A stretch of DNA of 64,000 nt from NCBI GenBank assembly GCA_031216445.1, contig CM062202.1, positions 14,976,501 through 15,040,500 on the forward strand, in the 5' to 3' direction. Origin of the DNA: Lateolabrax maculatus. Its lineage: Eukaryota > Chordata > Actinopteri > Acropomatiformes > Lateolabracidae. A program made the translations under genes and the position numbers. This document shows, piece by piece, positions 40,419-52,800 of the stretch; position 1 is the stretch's first letter; each line of letters starts with the position of its first letter. Under the pieces are notes generated by a model. It ran no database searches and was not told where the DNA came from. It saw only the letters and a program-made list of their open reading frames with translations.

Positions 40419-40844
40419 GTTGACGTTCTCCCCGGAGTCCCCTCTATGTTTACTATCTACCCGGTATGCTGCTTCCTGTTTGGAACTAAAAAAGAGCGCA
40501 CTGATGGGCTGTTGACAATGTTCACATCATTGAACTTGAGATAACCTCCTAGAAACCTCAGATAACATTAAACGTGTTTGATTTTATTGGAACGTAGAGA
40601 TGAGAAAAAGACTGGCTTGACACAGCTTGGACTGAATTTTATGACCACCCTACGCCAAACGATCGAGACGACCGGAGCGTGACATAATTCTAGCAAAACT
40701 CTCAAGATTTTATTTCGACATTGGAAATTTGTCTGCGTCGTGTGGTGTAATGTTTCAGCCCTCCTTCTCAAAACTCAATGCTACAGTACCCATGAAAAAG
40801 ACCCTTAAATCCCTTCAAGCATATTTGGAACAATTTAAGGTAAG

Positions 40845-40935
40845 GTAAGTCAGGTAAGATAACGTAAACTTTATTGTCATTCAAGACCGTACATAAGATG
40901 GGTGCACAGCAATTTGTCCACAAATTACTGTATAC
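40845..40935 (+). repeat. possible retrotransposon 3' tail fragment
   Basis: The stretch 'aactttattgtcattcaaga' with 'ccgtacata' and 'gcacagcaatttgt' resembles a motif I recall from 3' tails of fish LINE-type repeats. It is a fragment without visible ends. Confidence 0.35.
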
Positions 40936-42254
40936 AAAGTGGCTCAGGCGTGGACGTTTAGGCTCACAGGAGTTTCAAAGGTCGCTTCACAGTGTAGACA
41001 AAGTCTTGTAAGTTTCACTACTTTCAACATAGTCAGATGCGATTTTAGTCACGCACTGTACGTACTCACATGCTCGCACGCATCACAACTGTATTCCTAT
41101 GAATCATGCAGTGCTAAGATTATGTGCTTATGACATCATCGACTCCCATCATTGCCATTTTGGGAGCAACCTTGTGGTCAAAACTTAGTCTAACAACTAC
41201 GGCTCTTTATATTATGAAATCTTTTCCATTTCACAAGACTCTTTCGATTCAACTCATTTATTTTTAGATGTTTATATTGTCAAATAGATAGGGCTCCATC
41301 CATGATGATGATCATGATATTTTTAGTGAGTGGAAACAATGTCAGCTGCAATAAAGAAAATAATAATTATAGACTGATCTGCTTAGTAACACAGTGGGCA
41401 GCCCGATGGACCAAGCTTTTGAATGTCGTAGGGTTTTTTCCTCTTTAAGAGCTGATCAGCTGAAAAGGAGAACAAACTCTCAAGGACAGTGATGATAAAA
41501 CTTGGGAGAGGGACTGGGAATGAACTGCAGTAACTTGCCCAACAGATTCCTAGTCACTTTTTTTCTTAAACTATTTCCATCCATCTGTTTTTATGCACAT
41601 TTTCATTTTGCACATAAAAAAAACCTGAGTGGAAACGCCGAAAATTTGGAACAACGTTTTCACACTTCTGTCTTTTGATTCTGCTGATACCAGAGATTGC
41701 CAGTCTTTTTGACAGGGGAGCTTGAAGAATCATACAAGGAAGATAAAAAAGAATACAAGATAAAAAAAAAGCTTAAGAAACAGACAACGGCAACATGATC
41801 AAGAGAGCAGCTGAATACTGTGTGAATGTTCGTACTACATGTCTGTAATGATGGTAATGCTTGTTATGTCATATAAACAACAGCATAGCCATTTACTTTA
41901 GCTTTGCTGCTAATAGAGCTAATATTAGGACTCTTGTCACTAAGTAAAAAAATTTTTGGAAGTCTGTTTATACTGTTTTTCAATGCCAGAGAAGGAAAAA
42001 TCCTTGTCATGTTTTGGATATCAGGAAGTTGCTAGAGACATTTCACCTCTAAACGTCTCAGATGGTTCAAAGCCCAAAGTAGTCAAATTAAACAAAATTA
42101 AACAAAAAAGGCAAAGATAAGACAAAAGCGCAAACATTTAATACATATGTTTTCTTCTTTCCTTTTCCGTGAATCATCTGACAACCTCTCAGATTTATCT
42201 TGTGAACCTTTAGAGAGCCTGACCCCTTGTTTGGGAGACTAAACTCCCCACACT
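40936..42254. other. non-coding stretch, nothing recognised
   Basis: No supported gene or repeat. Confidence 0.55.
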
Positions 42255-42470
42255 TCAAAGTAAAATGCTACTTACGCATTGATACATCAGTATTAACAAT
42301 CTAATAATTTCATATCCAATAATATATCAATCACAGGGGACACATTACTGCAGAACCAGTACTATCAATTAAGTAGGATCTTGGAGTGCAGAATTTTTAT
42401 ATTATTATATTGGTACATAAAGTTGAGTAAACAATTTGAATAGTTTTCCCACCACTGTGCAATCAATACT
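42255..42470 (+). repeat. teleost 'acttaagtaaa'-type repeat, copy 1 (3' half)
   Basis: Motif order 'aaaatgctacttacgcattg', 'atacatcagtatta', 'caataatatatca', 'caggggacacattactgcag', 'agtactatcaattaagtagg' and 'cccaccactgtgc'. This is the same series as in the copy at 52335-52800 and in a family I recall as common in teleosts. It is decayed and non-coding. Confidence 0.6.
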
Positions 42471-43545
42471 AGATATTGTTGGAATGCCGAAACAAATCTC
42501 ATCCTGACTGCAAGTTGACAAATGGCTTTTCTCAGTTATGCATGATGCATTTGAATGGTTCTAAAACTCAGAAGAATCAGATAAGTTTAAGATTGACCTT
42601 AAATTGACAGTTCTGGGAAACAGTACATTCCTTTAAGCTTGTCAAGCCCCAACTTGAAGGGTCCCAGCTGCTGTCCTCATGCTGTGCACTCAGCTCTGCT
42701 CAAACCCACATAGCACACATTCCTCACTGACTCACCAAACGTGTGTGTGTTCATCTCTCTACCTTTTTTAGTCTAGCCCTCTTCTCTCACTCACTCACAC
42801 ATCATACGCCTGTGTGTGTGTGTGTGTGTGTGTGTCATATAAACAAGTCACTGACTCAGAGTCCATTATATAATGTGATCTGCCCAGCCACTAATTTAAC
42901 TGCCAGTCAAAACACTCAGTCCATCCTGTTGCTGTCTGGTTAGAGGAAGTGCCACCTTGTCCAGAGCTAAAGTTCACACTGAATCAGCAGCCATGGACTT
43001 TTTCAGGTTTTGTAAACCTTTAAATACAGCATATACTAGTTGTTGGCCTCTTTGTTTTAACACACACACCAGCATGGAGATAAAAGGATTGTTCTTTCAC
43101 ACATACAAAAACACACACTGGTGCCTGCATCATTTCCTGCCACAAACTGAAAACAGGTTTCACCTGCTGATGTCATAAGACCTCGCCTTTCTCAAACTTA
43201 AGCAATTCCAGGCCACACCCTAGATCTTGTCTCCAGGTTTCACAGACAGAAAAACACACAGATACAAAAACAGATGCACGCTAACCCATTTTTGGTTATA
43301 TCAATGCTATGAAGCATGTTGCTTTTTAATGTCAGGAAATGCTTTGTTCCATGCTGTAGCACCTATTATTTCTTCTGTACACAGCTATAACGTAGTTTTT
43401 GGATTAGGTTTACATTCTGTGTGCAGCTCATTCCTCAGTCTCATGGGTTAACGTCTTGTAACACATCAGTGATCAACAGTGTTGTAGCAAGTTTCCTGTC
43501 ACTGTAAAGATGAATTTCAGGGTTTTATTTTGTGGCCAAATCATT

Positions 43546-43549
<4 letters not shown>

Positions 43550-43589
<40 letters not shown>

Positions 43590-43605
43590 GCGTGCGTGTG
43601 CGTGG
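43550..43605. repeat. (GT)n microsatellite with GC interruptions
   Basis: About 34 bases of clean GT followed by interrupted cgtg units. A small - strand frame reading poly-TH is its artefact. Confidence 0.95.
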
Positions 43606-44531
43606 GTAGCAGTTTTTGTGTAAATTACAGTATGTGTGAGGGTGTTGAAGTCACAGCATTTTGACCCAGTTACCATCACAAAGAAGGTGCTGGCACTTTT
43701 AATGCCTTGATGAAAGACTGAAGACCCGTAGAAGGGGAACAGAGACCTGGATTTAGTCCTGGGATTATTAAAGTTCATCTGTTTGCCAGGTTGAGCTGTT
43801 GGCCAAATTTTTATCCTGTTTCAAAACAAATTTAGTTTGCTTGCTCACTTGTTAGAGCTCCATAACAAAGCCACAAGGTCAGCGGGAGACTTCAGCACTT
43901 GTCATAAACAGCAAAGCTCTGCAGAAGGAAAAAATCTGATGCTCCAGAGTGCGTATTTGTATGTACATAGAAAATAAACTTGTCTGTAGTAGTAGTAGTA
44001 GTCTGTAATCTGTAACTTTGTACATGATCAAACAACAGCGAAAAGAATATAGTGCATTTATGAAGTTGACATTATAAATTTAAACTGCACTGTCAGTGTC
44101 ACCCGAAAGGCGTAACCTGACAAACCTGATCCACAGAAACATGCAATCGGTCCATTCTGACAAAGTTATGAAGAAAATCTGGTTGCATTCATACATTTTG
44201 ATTCACATTACAGCTTTTGCAATTAAGGCCACAATAACTCAGAGTTGACTCTGTGTTTAAGGTAATTTGAATATGAGTTCTTATAAATGTATAATTTTTG
44301 ATTTGCAAAAGGGATCTGGAATGTGACATATGAACATGATCTTGTGTTTTCACCATCTGTGTGGAAAACACACACACATACACACTCACACTACCTTCCC
44401 ATTACATCTTTACACCTTCATACTGTTTCACACACTTTACAAGGGACTCTTTCAAATGTGAGGAGCAGGTAGCAGTAGGCAGTGTGTATGTGTGTGGGAG
44501 CGATTGTGTGTGATACACAGCTGAAGTCCAA

Positions 44532-44582
44532 TGTGTTTGTGTGTGTGCGTGTGTGTGTGTACCTGTGTGTGTGTGTGTGTGT
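44532..44582. repeat. interrupted (GT)n microsatellite
   Basis: GT units broken by 'cgtg' and 'acct'. Confidence 0.9.
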
Positions 44583-46903
44583 CAATAGTGGTGTAGTGGG
44601 AAATACAAAGTGTATGTGAGAGAGAGGAAGAGAGGACAGAGGAGTTTCAGTCTCTCTCTGTAGCCTTATCTTTATGTTAGAGACCTCTTCATTTAGACCT
44701 ATTCACATTTAATTTAGTCATAATACTAATATGTAAAACGTTTAAATATACATCTCAGTGTGCTTCTCTGTCAAAATGATGTTATGTCATTTTATATTAT
44801 ATATATCTCTCAATCTCATTTCTTCCAACTCAAATGTGGACCTGCTTTGCCAAGTCAAAGATATAATATATATGCCCTATATTTTCACCATCATATCATT
44901 GTCTTTCCCACTCACTATCACCACCAGTGTCCTTGACAGGTTCAGCATCTGAGGTCACAGTCAAGTCCCTCCTCTCACCATAAACTCACTTGGACCTTCA
45001 CTTGTCATAAATTTAAATAGTTTGACTCCTTATTGTCTTGTTGGTTACTCCTGGTTGAACTGTTACATGAAAATGAATCCAGGTGGCCTGTCGTAGATTT
45101 TCTACAACAATAGACAATGATTATCTGAGCTTAGAAAAGAGATGAGCTTGACACCAAGTAGCTACACTGAACGACCCTACAGGGTCTTAACTGTTGGTGA
45201 CTAGTAATGCAGCAACATTGAGCTTAGTCAACACAATTTATGGGACTTAAATTCAAACAACCCATGTCAGTTTTTGCATGTTATTACAAATGTAGCCAAA
45301 ACACATCTGTGAAACTCCCCTCTTCCCTCATTCTGGTCTCCCCCTCTTTCTGTGTGAGCGTTGTTCCTGCAGTGCAGCCAGGAAACATACTTTTCCTTTT
45401 AAAGAAACAGTCAGGAGGGAGACTGACTTAGAGAGAAGGAGAGCGTGGGGCAGAATACTTCCATGGTATACAGATGGAAAGGTAGGGCCACTACCAGTGA
45501 ATAAGAGTTAGAGACATGGAGGTACTATTAGCTTAGTCTGACATGCAGTCAAGCAGGACTGAGGATAAGAGAAGATAGTGGTACAACATCAAAGAGGCAG
45601 ACCGTGTAATGACGCAGAAGGTGATAAATATCAAATACGCTGGTAACATTAATTATTGTACTTATGTCACCATCAGCACTTAGAATTAATAATTTGTTTT
45701 ATCCTAGTGTACTGCATTGGGATTTGGTGTTCTGCTGGGTGAAAACATTAAGATTACTCCTACATTTGTGCTCTATTGCAGTGTTCTTTCTAGACACATA
45801 TAGGAACATAACACCAGAAAAAGTCAAACTTTAATCACAATTTTTTTTTTTTTATTATTGTATCTTTGATTAAATTCAGAAAAGTTTTTATCTTAGTTGG
45901 AGCTTCTAAATGGTTTCCTAACACCTTATCTTTGCTCTTGAAGGTGCTGTCTTGAAACTGTGAGACATCTGTATGACTAATACTATGCTATTTTAAAGGT
46001 CACCTCGAGAGTATCTCTAAAACCAGAGGAACAATGGCCATATTTCTCTTTAGGCCTGCAGCAGCAAGCCTTTTCTTCTGAGGGTTAAATAATGATAAAT
46101 GAAGGTAAAATGAAGTGGAATACCAAGCAAGAGCATTAGTTAGTTTATAACTGCTCATTCATCAATTCATACATACATCATTCAATAAATGAACAGGGTT
46201 AGGTGATGTGCAATGAATGATGTGCAATGAATACATAAAAAACTAATGCAGTTCTTTGATACAACTAATTAATGATACAAGGAACATTTACTGTAATACA
46301 GTATGTAAACATAAAGAAAAGATCAAGAAGAAACATACAGGACAAAAAACATTGCTTTATTGCTTTGTAACAGTCATATGTTATCTTGGCAACATTGCAA
46401 GACAATTTTACAAGAGTTTGCGTAAGGTTGTGTCTTGGACGGGAAGGAAAGACTGGAGTTTCAGGGGGATGTTTCATTTCAAGGTTTTTTTTAATATATA
46501 TTTCTAGCATTATTTAAGAATCGGACTTCTGTTTCCATGTCTTATGTTTAATTAATCATTATTACTAATAAAGTCAACCTCAAAAAGTGTATTTACTAAG
46601 GGAAAACAGAGAAGAAATAGTGAAATAATATTACCATAATATGTAGATAATTGCTGCAGGTTTTCAGTATGATAAAAAAATGTTGACTTCATTTATATAA
46701 TAATAATAATAATGAGTTGAACAATTGCAAGTATGTTGATAAAATCACAGATTGTTTATCAAGACATAAAATTATATTTCTAACAGTATGAAATTTTGGA
46801 TTATCCCTCCAGTCTGTGTATTAGTCAGAAAACATTAAAGTATTCATCTCTTTTGTCTCTGCTCTCTTTGTCTCCTTCTTTTCTCCACTGTTCTTTCTCA
46901 CAG

Positions 46904-46950
46904 GCAACAGAAATCTTTAACAAAGGGCTTTTTTATGCGGCATATCAAAT
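46904..46950 (+). other. isolated exon-like segment (speculative)
   Basis: A long pyrimidine-rich acceptor ending ttctttctcacag (46891-46903) precedes 47 bases that are open in frame as ATEIFNKGLFYAAYQ, and a donor-like GTAAGC follows at 46951. The segment itself is AT-rich. Splice-like pairs of this quality do occur by chance in 64 kb, and I recognise no protein family. Confidence 0.15.
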
Positions 46951-49238
46951 GTAAGCATTCCTAAGGCAATTTCATAAAAATGAGATTCTAAAACTTAACA
47001 AGCCTCCTCTATAATGTGACAATAATGACAGTGTTGATGCATAATTTCAATTTTCTTTTGGTTTTTAGGCATGTTTTTTAGCTTCAATCTAATCTAAGGG
47101 CAGTTCAGAAACTTTAGGGCAGTTTCGCCCCGAGCTCGAGCTCATTTTCTGGCAGCTGCTTCAGACTGCAGTTCAGAACATTTTGTTTCATTTGTTTCAT
47201 TTTCCGACTGTGGCTTCCCGTCTATCCCTCCCCCCTCATTCTTCTGCCTTTCTTCAACCTGGCCCCATTTCCGTGTGAGAAGGAAGAGTGCTGGTCCTCT
47301 GGAAAAGTGGGAAGGGAAATGGAGGCGGGGGGAAAAGACTGAAGTTTTGAGAAGTAGTACAATTTCAGAGAATCTATTGAGAGTCTCAGTGGGAGGTGAC
47401 ACACATGCTGGAGTAAAAAAGTAAACAGATGAAGCACGGAGCAAATTAAAAACTAAAAGAAAAATTGGAAACCAACATGTACAGCTGTGTCTGTTCTATT
47501 CTGTTCTGTAACTACAGCATTGCTCAATAGTGAAGAGTTTGTGATAAGAGAGATGAAAGGTTGGAGTTTTGAAAACTCAACAGACTGCAGGTCATTAGCC
47601 TCCTGTAACTGGGAGACTCTAATGTCTTTCCTGGCACAACACAGAGACACGCGGGGCAGAAATACTGTATCCACTATCCTCTTCTGTTTCTGGAATTCAA
47701 AAACAGGCAACGTGTTGGAGCGAGCAATTTTCCATTCAGTCGTAATCAACAGTACTTCTTCCTGGTACTTTTGTTTGACTTAGTTGTATGTGTATGTATG
47801 TATGACTTGCAAAGTCTTGTTACTACGCCCTATGGGATGTCCCCAGTGGAAACTCTGTGTCCACTTTCTCTACCATTTGGTTTGTTCTTTTTTTCCTGGT
47901 TTTAGTTTTTTGGGTGTTGTCAGCAGCACTGAAATCTGGCCATGTCCTTCCAGCTTTGGCAAAAGAACACCATGATTAAATAGTCCTAAAAATAAAACCC
48001 AAAAACATCTGCTGGGTTTTTGCAGCGTTACGTGGTGCTCAGTGGACACAGGATGAAACCTGGACAGCAGCCACGGAACCAGCCTGCTTTATTTGTGGTA
48101 GAATCGCAGTCGATCTGCCACAGGGCGAGCGCAGCGGGAAAACACCTCCACACCGAGTGAGTCATAACGTAGCGACTGGCGTGGATATCGCCTGACAACA
48201 CACAGTGGTGACCTTGAACCAAGAGAGAACCTGCAGCACGTACACACAAACGCACACACACACGCACACGCACACACATACAGAGGGGTAGGTCACTAAC
48301 TTGCTGATAAAGCATTTGCTGTGCCAACATGCTGAGGTTTTTAGAGGATAGCTCAGTATTTGAAACCTATTTACCCAGAGAAAGTCAGACTCAGTTATGG
48401 CTTTTTATTACTATTATTATGTTTTATGTTCGTTTGCACTTGGAGCGATGGAAACTGCTAGATTCACTCTGTTGTACTTCTAAGGGATTGGGAAGAAAAC
48501 AAGTCAGGAATACACCTCCAAAGCTCATAGCATTACTTTGTACCTAGTAGCTTAACATTTTCAACTTTTATACATTTCAAAGTGTACTGAATTTAAGTGA
48601 CTATATGTATTTTGTAATAATTTGTCTGCACAATAAAGATGAAACTCATTAATATAATTGTATGCACATGTTTGTTTAATTATTTGTAAGGAGGAAATAT
48701 AGTATATATAGTATATATATTTCTCACCCAACCATCCCCAAAACAAATGCTTATCCAAATAACCTCAGCTGACTAAATTAGATCATTAGTAGTGGTACAC
48801 AAAATAGTACATCATGTGCAAGGACAGGAGCAAACCGTTTCAAATGCTTTAATTATGACTCAGTGTAACGGACAAACAACATTTTTTTTTTAGTTTTCAT
48901 AAAGCCCCAAATCACACATCATAATTTGCCCCAGGGGGTTAACTGTTGCAAAACTTCTTAAGAAGCTCTATCTTGCAACACGACCCAGTTTGTTATCTCT
49001 TGCACAAGAAGTTGAATATCATCTGCCGATAGTCCCTCTTTTTTTCTTGACAGGTAAAATAAGGAACTCAGGAAACTAATGTCTGCTGCACCCACATGAC
49101 TGGACCCATAAAGCTGAGTAAGGACTGATCTTTCACTTTCTGATCCATTTTGTATGACTGACCAAAAAGTGTAAAGTTTTGAAGTATTTATCTTCAGATC
49201 AGGACACCAAAATTAATTCCACAACAGATTAGATTTGT

Positions 49239-49285
49239 TTTGTGCCACAATCCTTCATGGTCAACATGAAGGATAGTGGCACAAA
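49239..49285. repeat. near-perfect 21-bp hairpin with 5-base loop
   Basis: The left arm 49239-49259 (ttt, then GTGCCACAATCCTTCATG) pairs with 49265-49285 (CATGAAGGATAGTGGCAC, then aaa). The only break is an A-A mismatch (49249/49275), and the loop is 49260-49264 (gtcaa). This is too short and tight-looped for a typical microRNA precursor. It could be a recent inverted duplication or a structured element. Confidence 0.85.
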
Positions 49286-49926
49286 GCTGATGGGAGTTTT
49301 GGTTGTTTTCTTTCCCATCTTTTAAGTGCCTGTTTGTTCTTGAGGGAGAACATTTGTTTGGGATGTGGATGAGAAATGTATAACTCTGAGGAGAAAACAC
49401 CCTTTCAGAATACAAACACACACACATATGTGCACAGTGCACACACATACAAATACACACTCCAGATTTCACTCAGTTACAAGAATCCACCACTTCTGGC
49501 TCCCCTGAGGCAAAAAGGCTGATAAACAACTTATAAGTTCCATGCTGGAAAATACTAGCATTAATTGCAGTATTATCCAAAAGTGTAGTTTCAGCTGTCA
49601 TGGTAAGAATTTAGCAAATAATTTTTAATCATTACTATTTTTATTTGAACATCTGTCTTCTGACAGAGTTTGGCCCACAGCAGAAATTCCTCCAAAACCC
49701 ACACTTCTGTACTGATAGAGGAAGCAAGACAAACATTTCCTCATTATTGATGAGCTTTGCAAAAAAGAACAAAAGTATATATATATATATATACATAAAC
49801 ACAATAATAATAAAATATTCTGGAACCTGTTCTGATTGATATACTCACATTACATTTGTTCATTCTGTACATTTGTAATGATTTAGAACTGCAAATGACA
49901 TTTTTGGTGTCTCTCTGGACAAGACA

Positions 49927-49992
49927 GTGTGTGTGTGTCTGTGTGTGTGTGTCTGTGTGTGTGTGCGCGTGTGCATGTGCGTGTGCGTGTGT
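49927..49992. repeat. interrupted (GT)n microsatellite
   Basis: GT arrays interrupted by 'ctgt', 'gcgcgt' and 'gcatgtgcgt'. Small cysteine/valine-rich frames here are artefacts. Confidence 0.9.
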
Positions 49993-52334
49993 TTTTCACA
50001 GTGACGACTTTTTTACCATTGCTTTTGAGCTGCTTAGCTGCATCACGCCTGATCCCGCCTTGGGAAAAAAACCCTGCAGAAACAAGCTTAACCAGTCCAG
50101 AGTCATGCTGATCTGTAACTCAGGCTGCACCTTTATGCTGTGTATATCTTTAACCCCCTCAGTTCACAGTCTGACGTCCTCCTAACAGCCGTCCACAATG
50201 TGGAAAAGCCCCAAGCTAAAACTGAAGGTGGCCTCTGACAATGACTCAACTACAGTTCATTTTTGTCTATAAGATTTTTTTAAATAATTCTGCAAAGATT
50301 TATTCATACAGAGGTTATAATTCATAATTGAATCATGTGCCAACTGCTTTATCTAGCCTCCTTTTCATTATCTCCTTCTGTCGTTCTTCTGATGCACCAT
50401 GCCTTTGTTTAATGCTCTTGAACTAGTTATATAAATGAACTAAATAGACATTACATTTGAGGTCAAAGTACAGAACAGAAGGAAAGAATAGACTGGAATA
50501 CAGGAGAAAAACAAATACAACCTCAGAATTAGATTAAGAATCATACACTTTTCTTATTATCTGTAGTGTCATCAATTTATAATGCCATTGCTGGTTTCAT
50601 AATATAATATTCTTCATGCAAATTTCAGAATAATTAAACAATTATTGATGACTTAGAAGAATCAATCTTGAGAATACAAAATTAGAAATGAACATAAAAG
50701 AAAAAAAAATTAGATAAATCTGCACAGTAGAGAGGACACCAGGAAACAGATTTAGTTAAATGATTTTGTGGAAATAAAGGTCAGTACAGTGCTTGAGAAA
50801 GGAAACTACCAGACTAGGATTGCCAAATGACTGTTTCGTGATTCTCTGTTGCTCCCAGATGGTGACACATACACCAAAAAGTCTGACCAGTCATCACGCA
50901 TTTTGACCTGTCAGTTACTGGCAATGGTGCACATACCGTAGGTTACTCAGCATATGGACTGATGTAAACGGAGAGACAGGCAATAGTTACAACATGTGGG
51001 GATTTCTAGGCCTAGGTATGTCAAGTCAAATGACCCTCATAGTAACGTATGGGTTTGCACGTTCGCAATGCATTCTGGTGCAGTGTGTGTTCAGTGCATG
51101 ATTTCCAAAGTCCAGAGTCGCTATCAAATTATCCTACACAGAAACATCCTTATCTGTTACATGACATATATAAGATAAAGATAGAGACACTGTGTACCTG
51201 CCTGTCCAAACACATATAAGCTATAAGGTACTTTCATTTGCCATAAAGTCAACATGTGCTCCAGACCAACTTAGACCACTGACTCACTTTCTCTCCTCCT
51301 TCCTCATGCTCCCATCTCTCCTCTTCCTCCTCAGGCATCCCTCCATCTATTCCTCTATCCTGATGAATCACCTGTTATATTCACTGACATGAGCAGCTTG
51401 GTCCCATCACATTTCTGTGGCAGCCGTGTTAGCTATACAAACCTGCTCCACGGCTGTTGCTAAGTAACTGTTGAACCTGTGCCCGCTTATGTGTGCAATG
51501 TTTGGCATGTCACCATAGCGATGTTATGGACGGCATGGTTAAATATTTGCAAAGTATCACTTATTAGAGGCACAGGCTGGTCAAACTGTATCAGGGGCTT
51601 AAAGTGAAACTGGGCCTGAGGAAGAAGGGTAAAGGAAATTAAAAAAGAAAGGTAATAGAAACTAAACAGAAAAGCATGGAGGGTTTAAAGGCATCATGTT
51701 GCCGTATATATTCTGAAGCCCTGATCTGAAGCGATCACATTTTTCAAAAACAAAGTATCAAAATCTAGCAACAATCTTTTCAATTTTCAGACGGAGAAGT
51801 TACTGTTTAAAACAATGATTCAATATACTTTTCATTTTCCATCTCCTTCATCATCAGCATACATTTTTTTTTTCATCATAATGGAAACCTTAGCAGCCTC
51901 TGGGCGTCTTCTCTGTTTGTTGACCTCACCTGGCTGTCATCATGAGCCATATGATTACTTCCAGGGTGAGTCAAATTCCTAAAAAGTTCCTCTCTGTTTC
52001 TCTCCTACTGGGGCAGCACTTGTTGTATCTTAGAAAGGAATCCCTTTCTAAGGAGGGATGAAAATATATATACCACCACAGTTTTCTTTTCAGAGTTATT
52101 ATAAACATTGTATATCTTATAATGGAACTGTAGTTTAGTTTGATTTATTGTTTATTTATATTTATAAGTTGTTTTGAAGAGTAGCACCCCAACACAGTTG
52201 AACCTGCCTTTAATAATCTATAACATTGTATATTATACATTATAAACTTAGATATTCTGAATATTTAGCAGGCAGATTAGAGTTCAATTTTTTTAATATC
52301 ATCAGAATCAATAGTACACTTAATATACTGTGCA

Positions 52335-52800
52335 ACACTGTACTTGTACTTTACTCAAGCATTTTTTTATATGTTACTCCCAACTACACTCCACTACAAC
52401 TACTAACTCCTACTACAGAGGTAAATATTGTACTTTTTAGTGAACTACATTCATTTGGCAAATAGATTTTTCAGAGACTTTGCTGATTAAGATTTTACAT
52501 TCAAAGCAGGTCAATGAAATAACCTGTTACACACTGTTACAGATTAAACCACCCAACAGTATATAATGAAGTTAAAATTAGCTCCACCACAACCATCTAA
52601 ATCAGTAAAAAGTAACTTCTGTAATGATACATCATTAACAATAAGGGGCCGTTTGGCTGCATAGCAAAATCTTTTACTTTTGCTGATTATATTTCTGTAC
52701 TTTTCCTTAGTAAAATTTCAAGTCTACTTGTAATATTTACCCTGTCGTGTGGCTACTTTTACTTAAGTAAAAATATCTAAATACTTCTTTTACCTCAGAA
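52335..52800 (+). repeat. teleost 'acttaagtaaa'-type repeat, copy 2 (nearly full)
   Basis: It runs 'acttgtactttactcaagca', 'actccactacaactactaac', 'aaatattgtactttttagtg', 'gattaagattttacat', 'acagattaaaccacccaaca', 'gtatataatgaagttaaaat', 'tagctccaccacaacc', 'gggccgtttggctgcat', 'ggctacttttacttaagtaa' and 'ctaaatacttct'. This is the motif order of a dispersed repeat I recall as very common in teleosts. It has no coding capacity. Confidence 0.75.

Larger units (their letters stand above)
42471..52334. other. long non-coding stretch with several microsatellites
   Basis: No supported gene. It holds the (GT)n arrays at 42811-42835, 43550-43605, 44532-44582 and 49927-49992, (AGT)n near 43988-44002, (ATA)n at 46697-46713 and (AT)n at 49776-49793. 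It also holds the hairpin at 49239-49285, a perfect 10-bp stem at 52029-52052, and a weak exon-like segment at 46904-46950. A G/C-richer patch at 48040-48240 has open - strand frames that I do not recognise. Confidence 0.5.

Noticed and set aside
43473..43778. 101-codon - strand frame with poly-TH
   Set aside because: Artefact of a (GT)n microsatellite.
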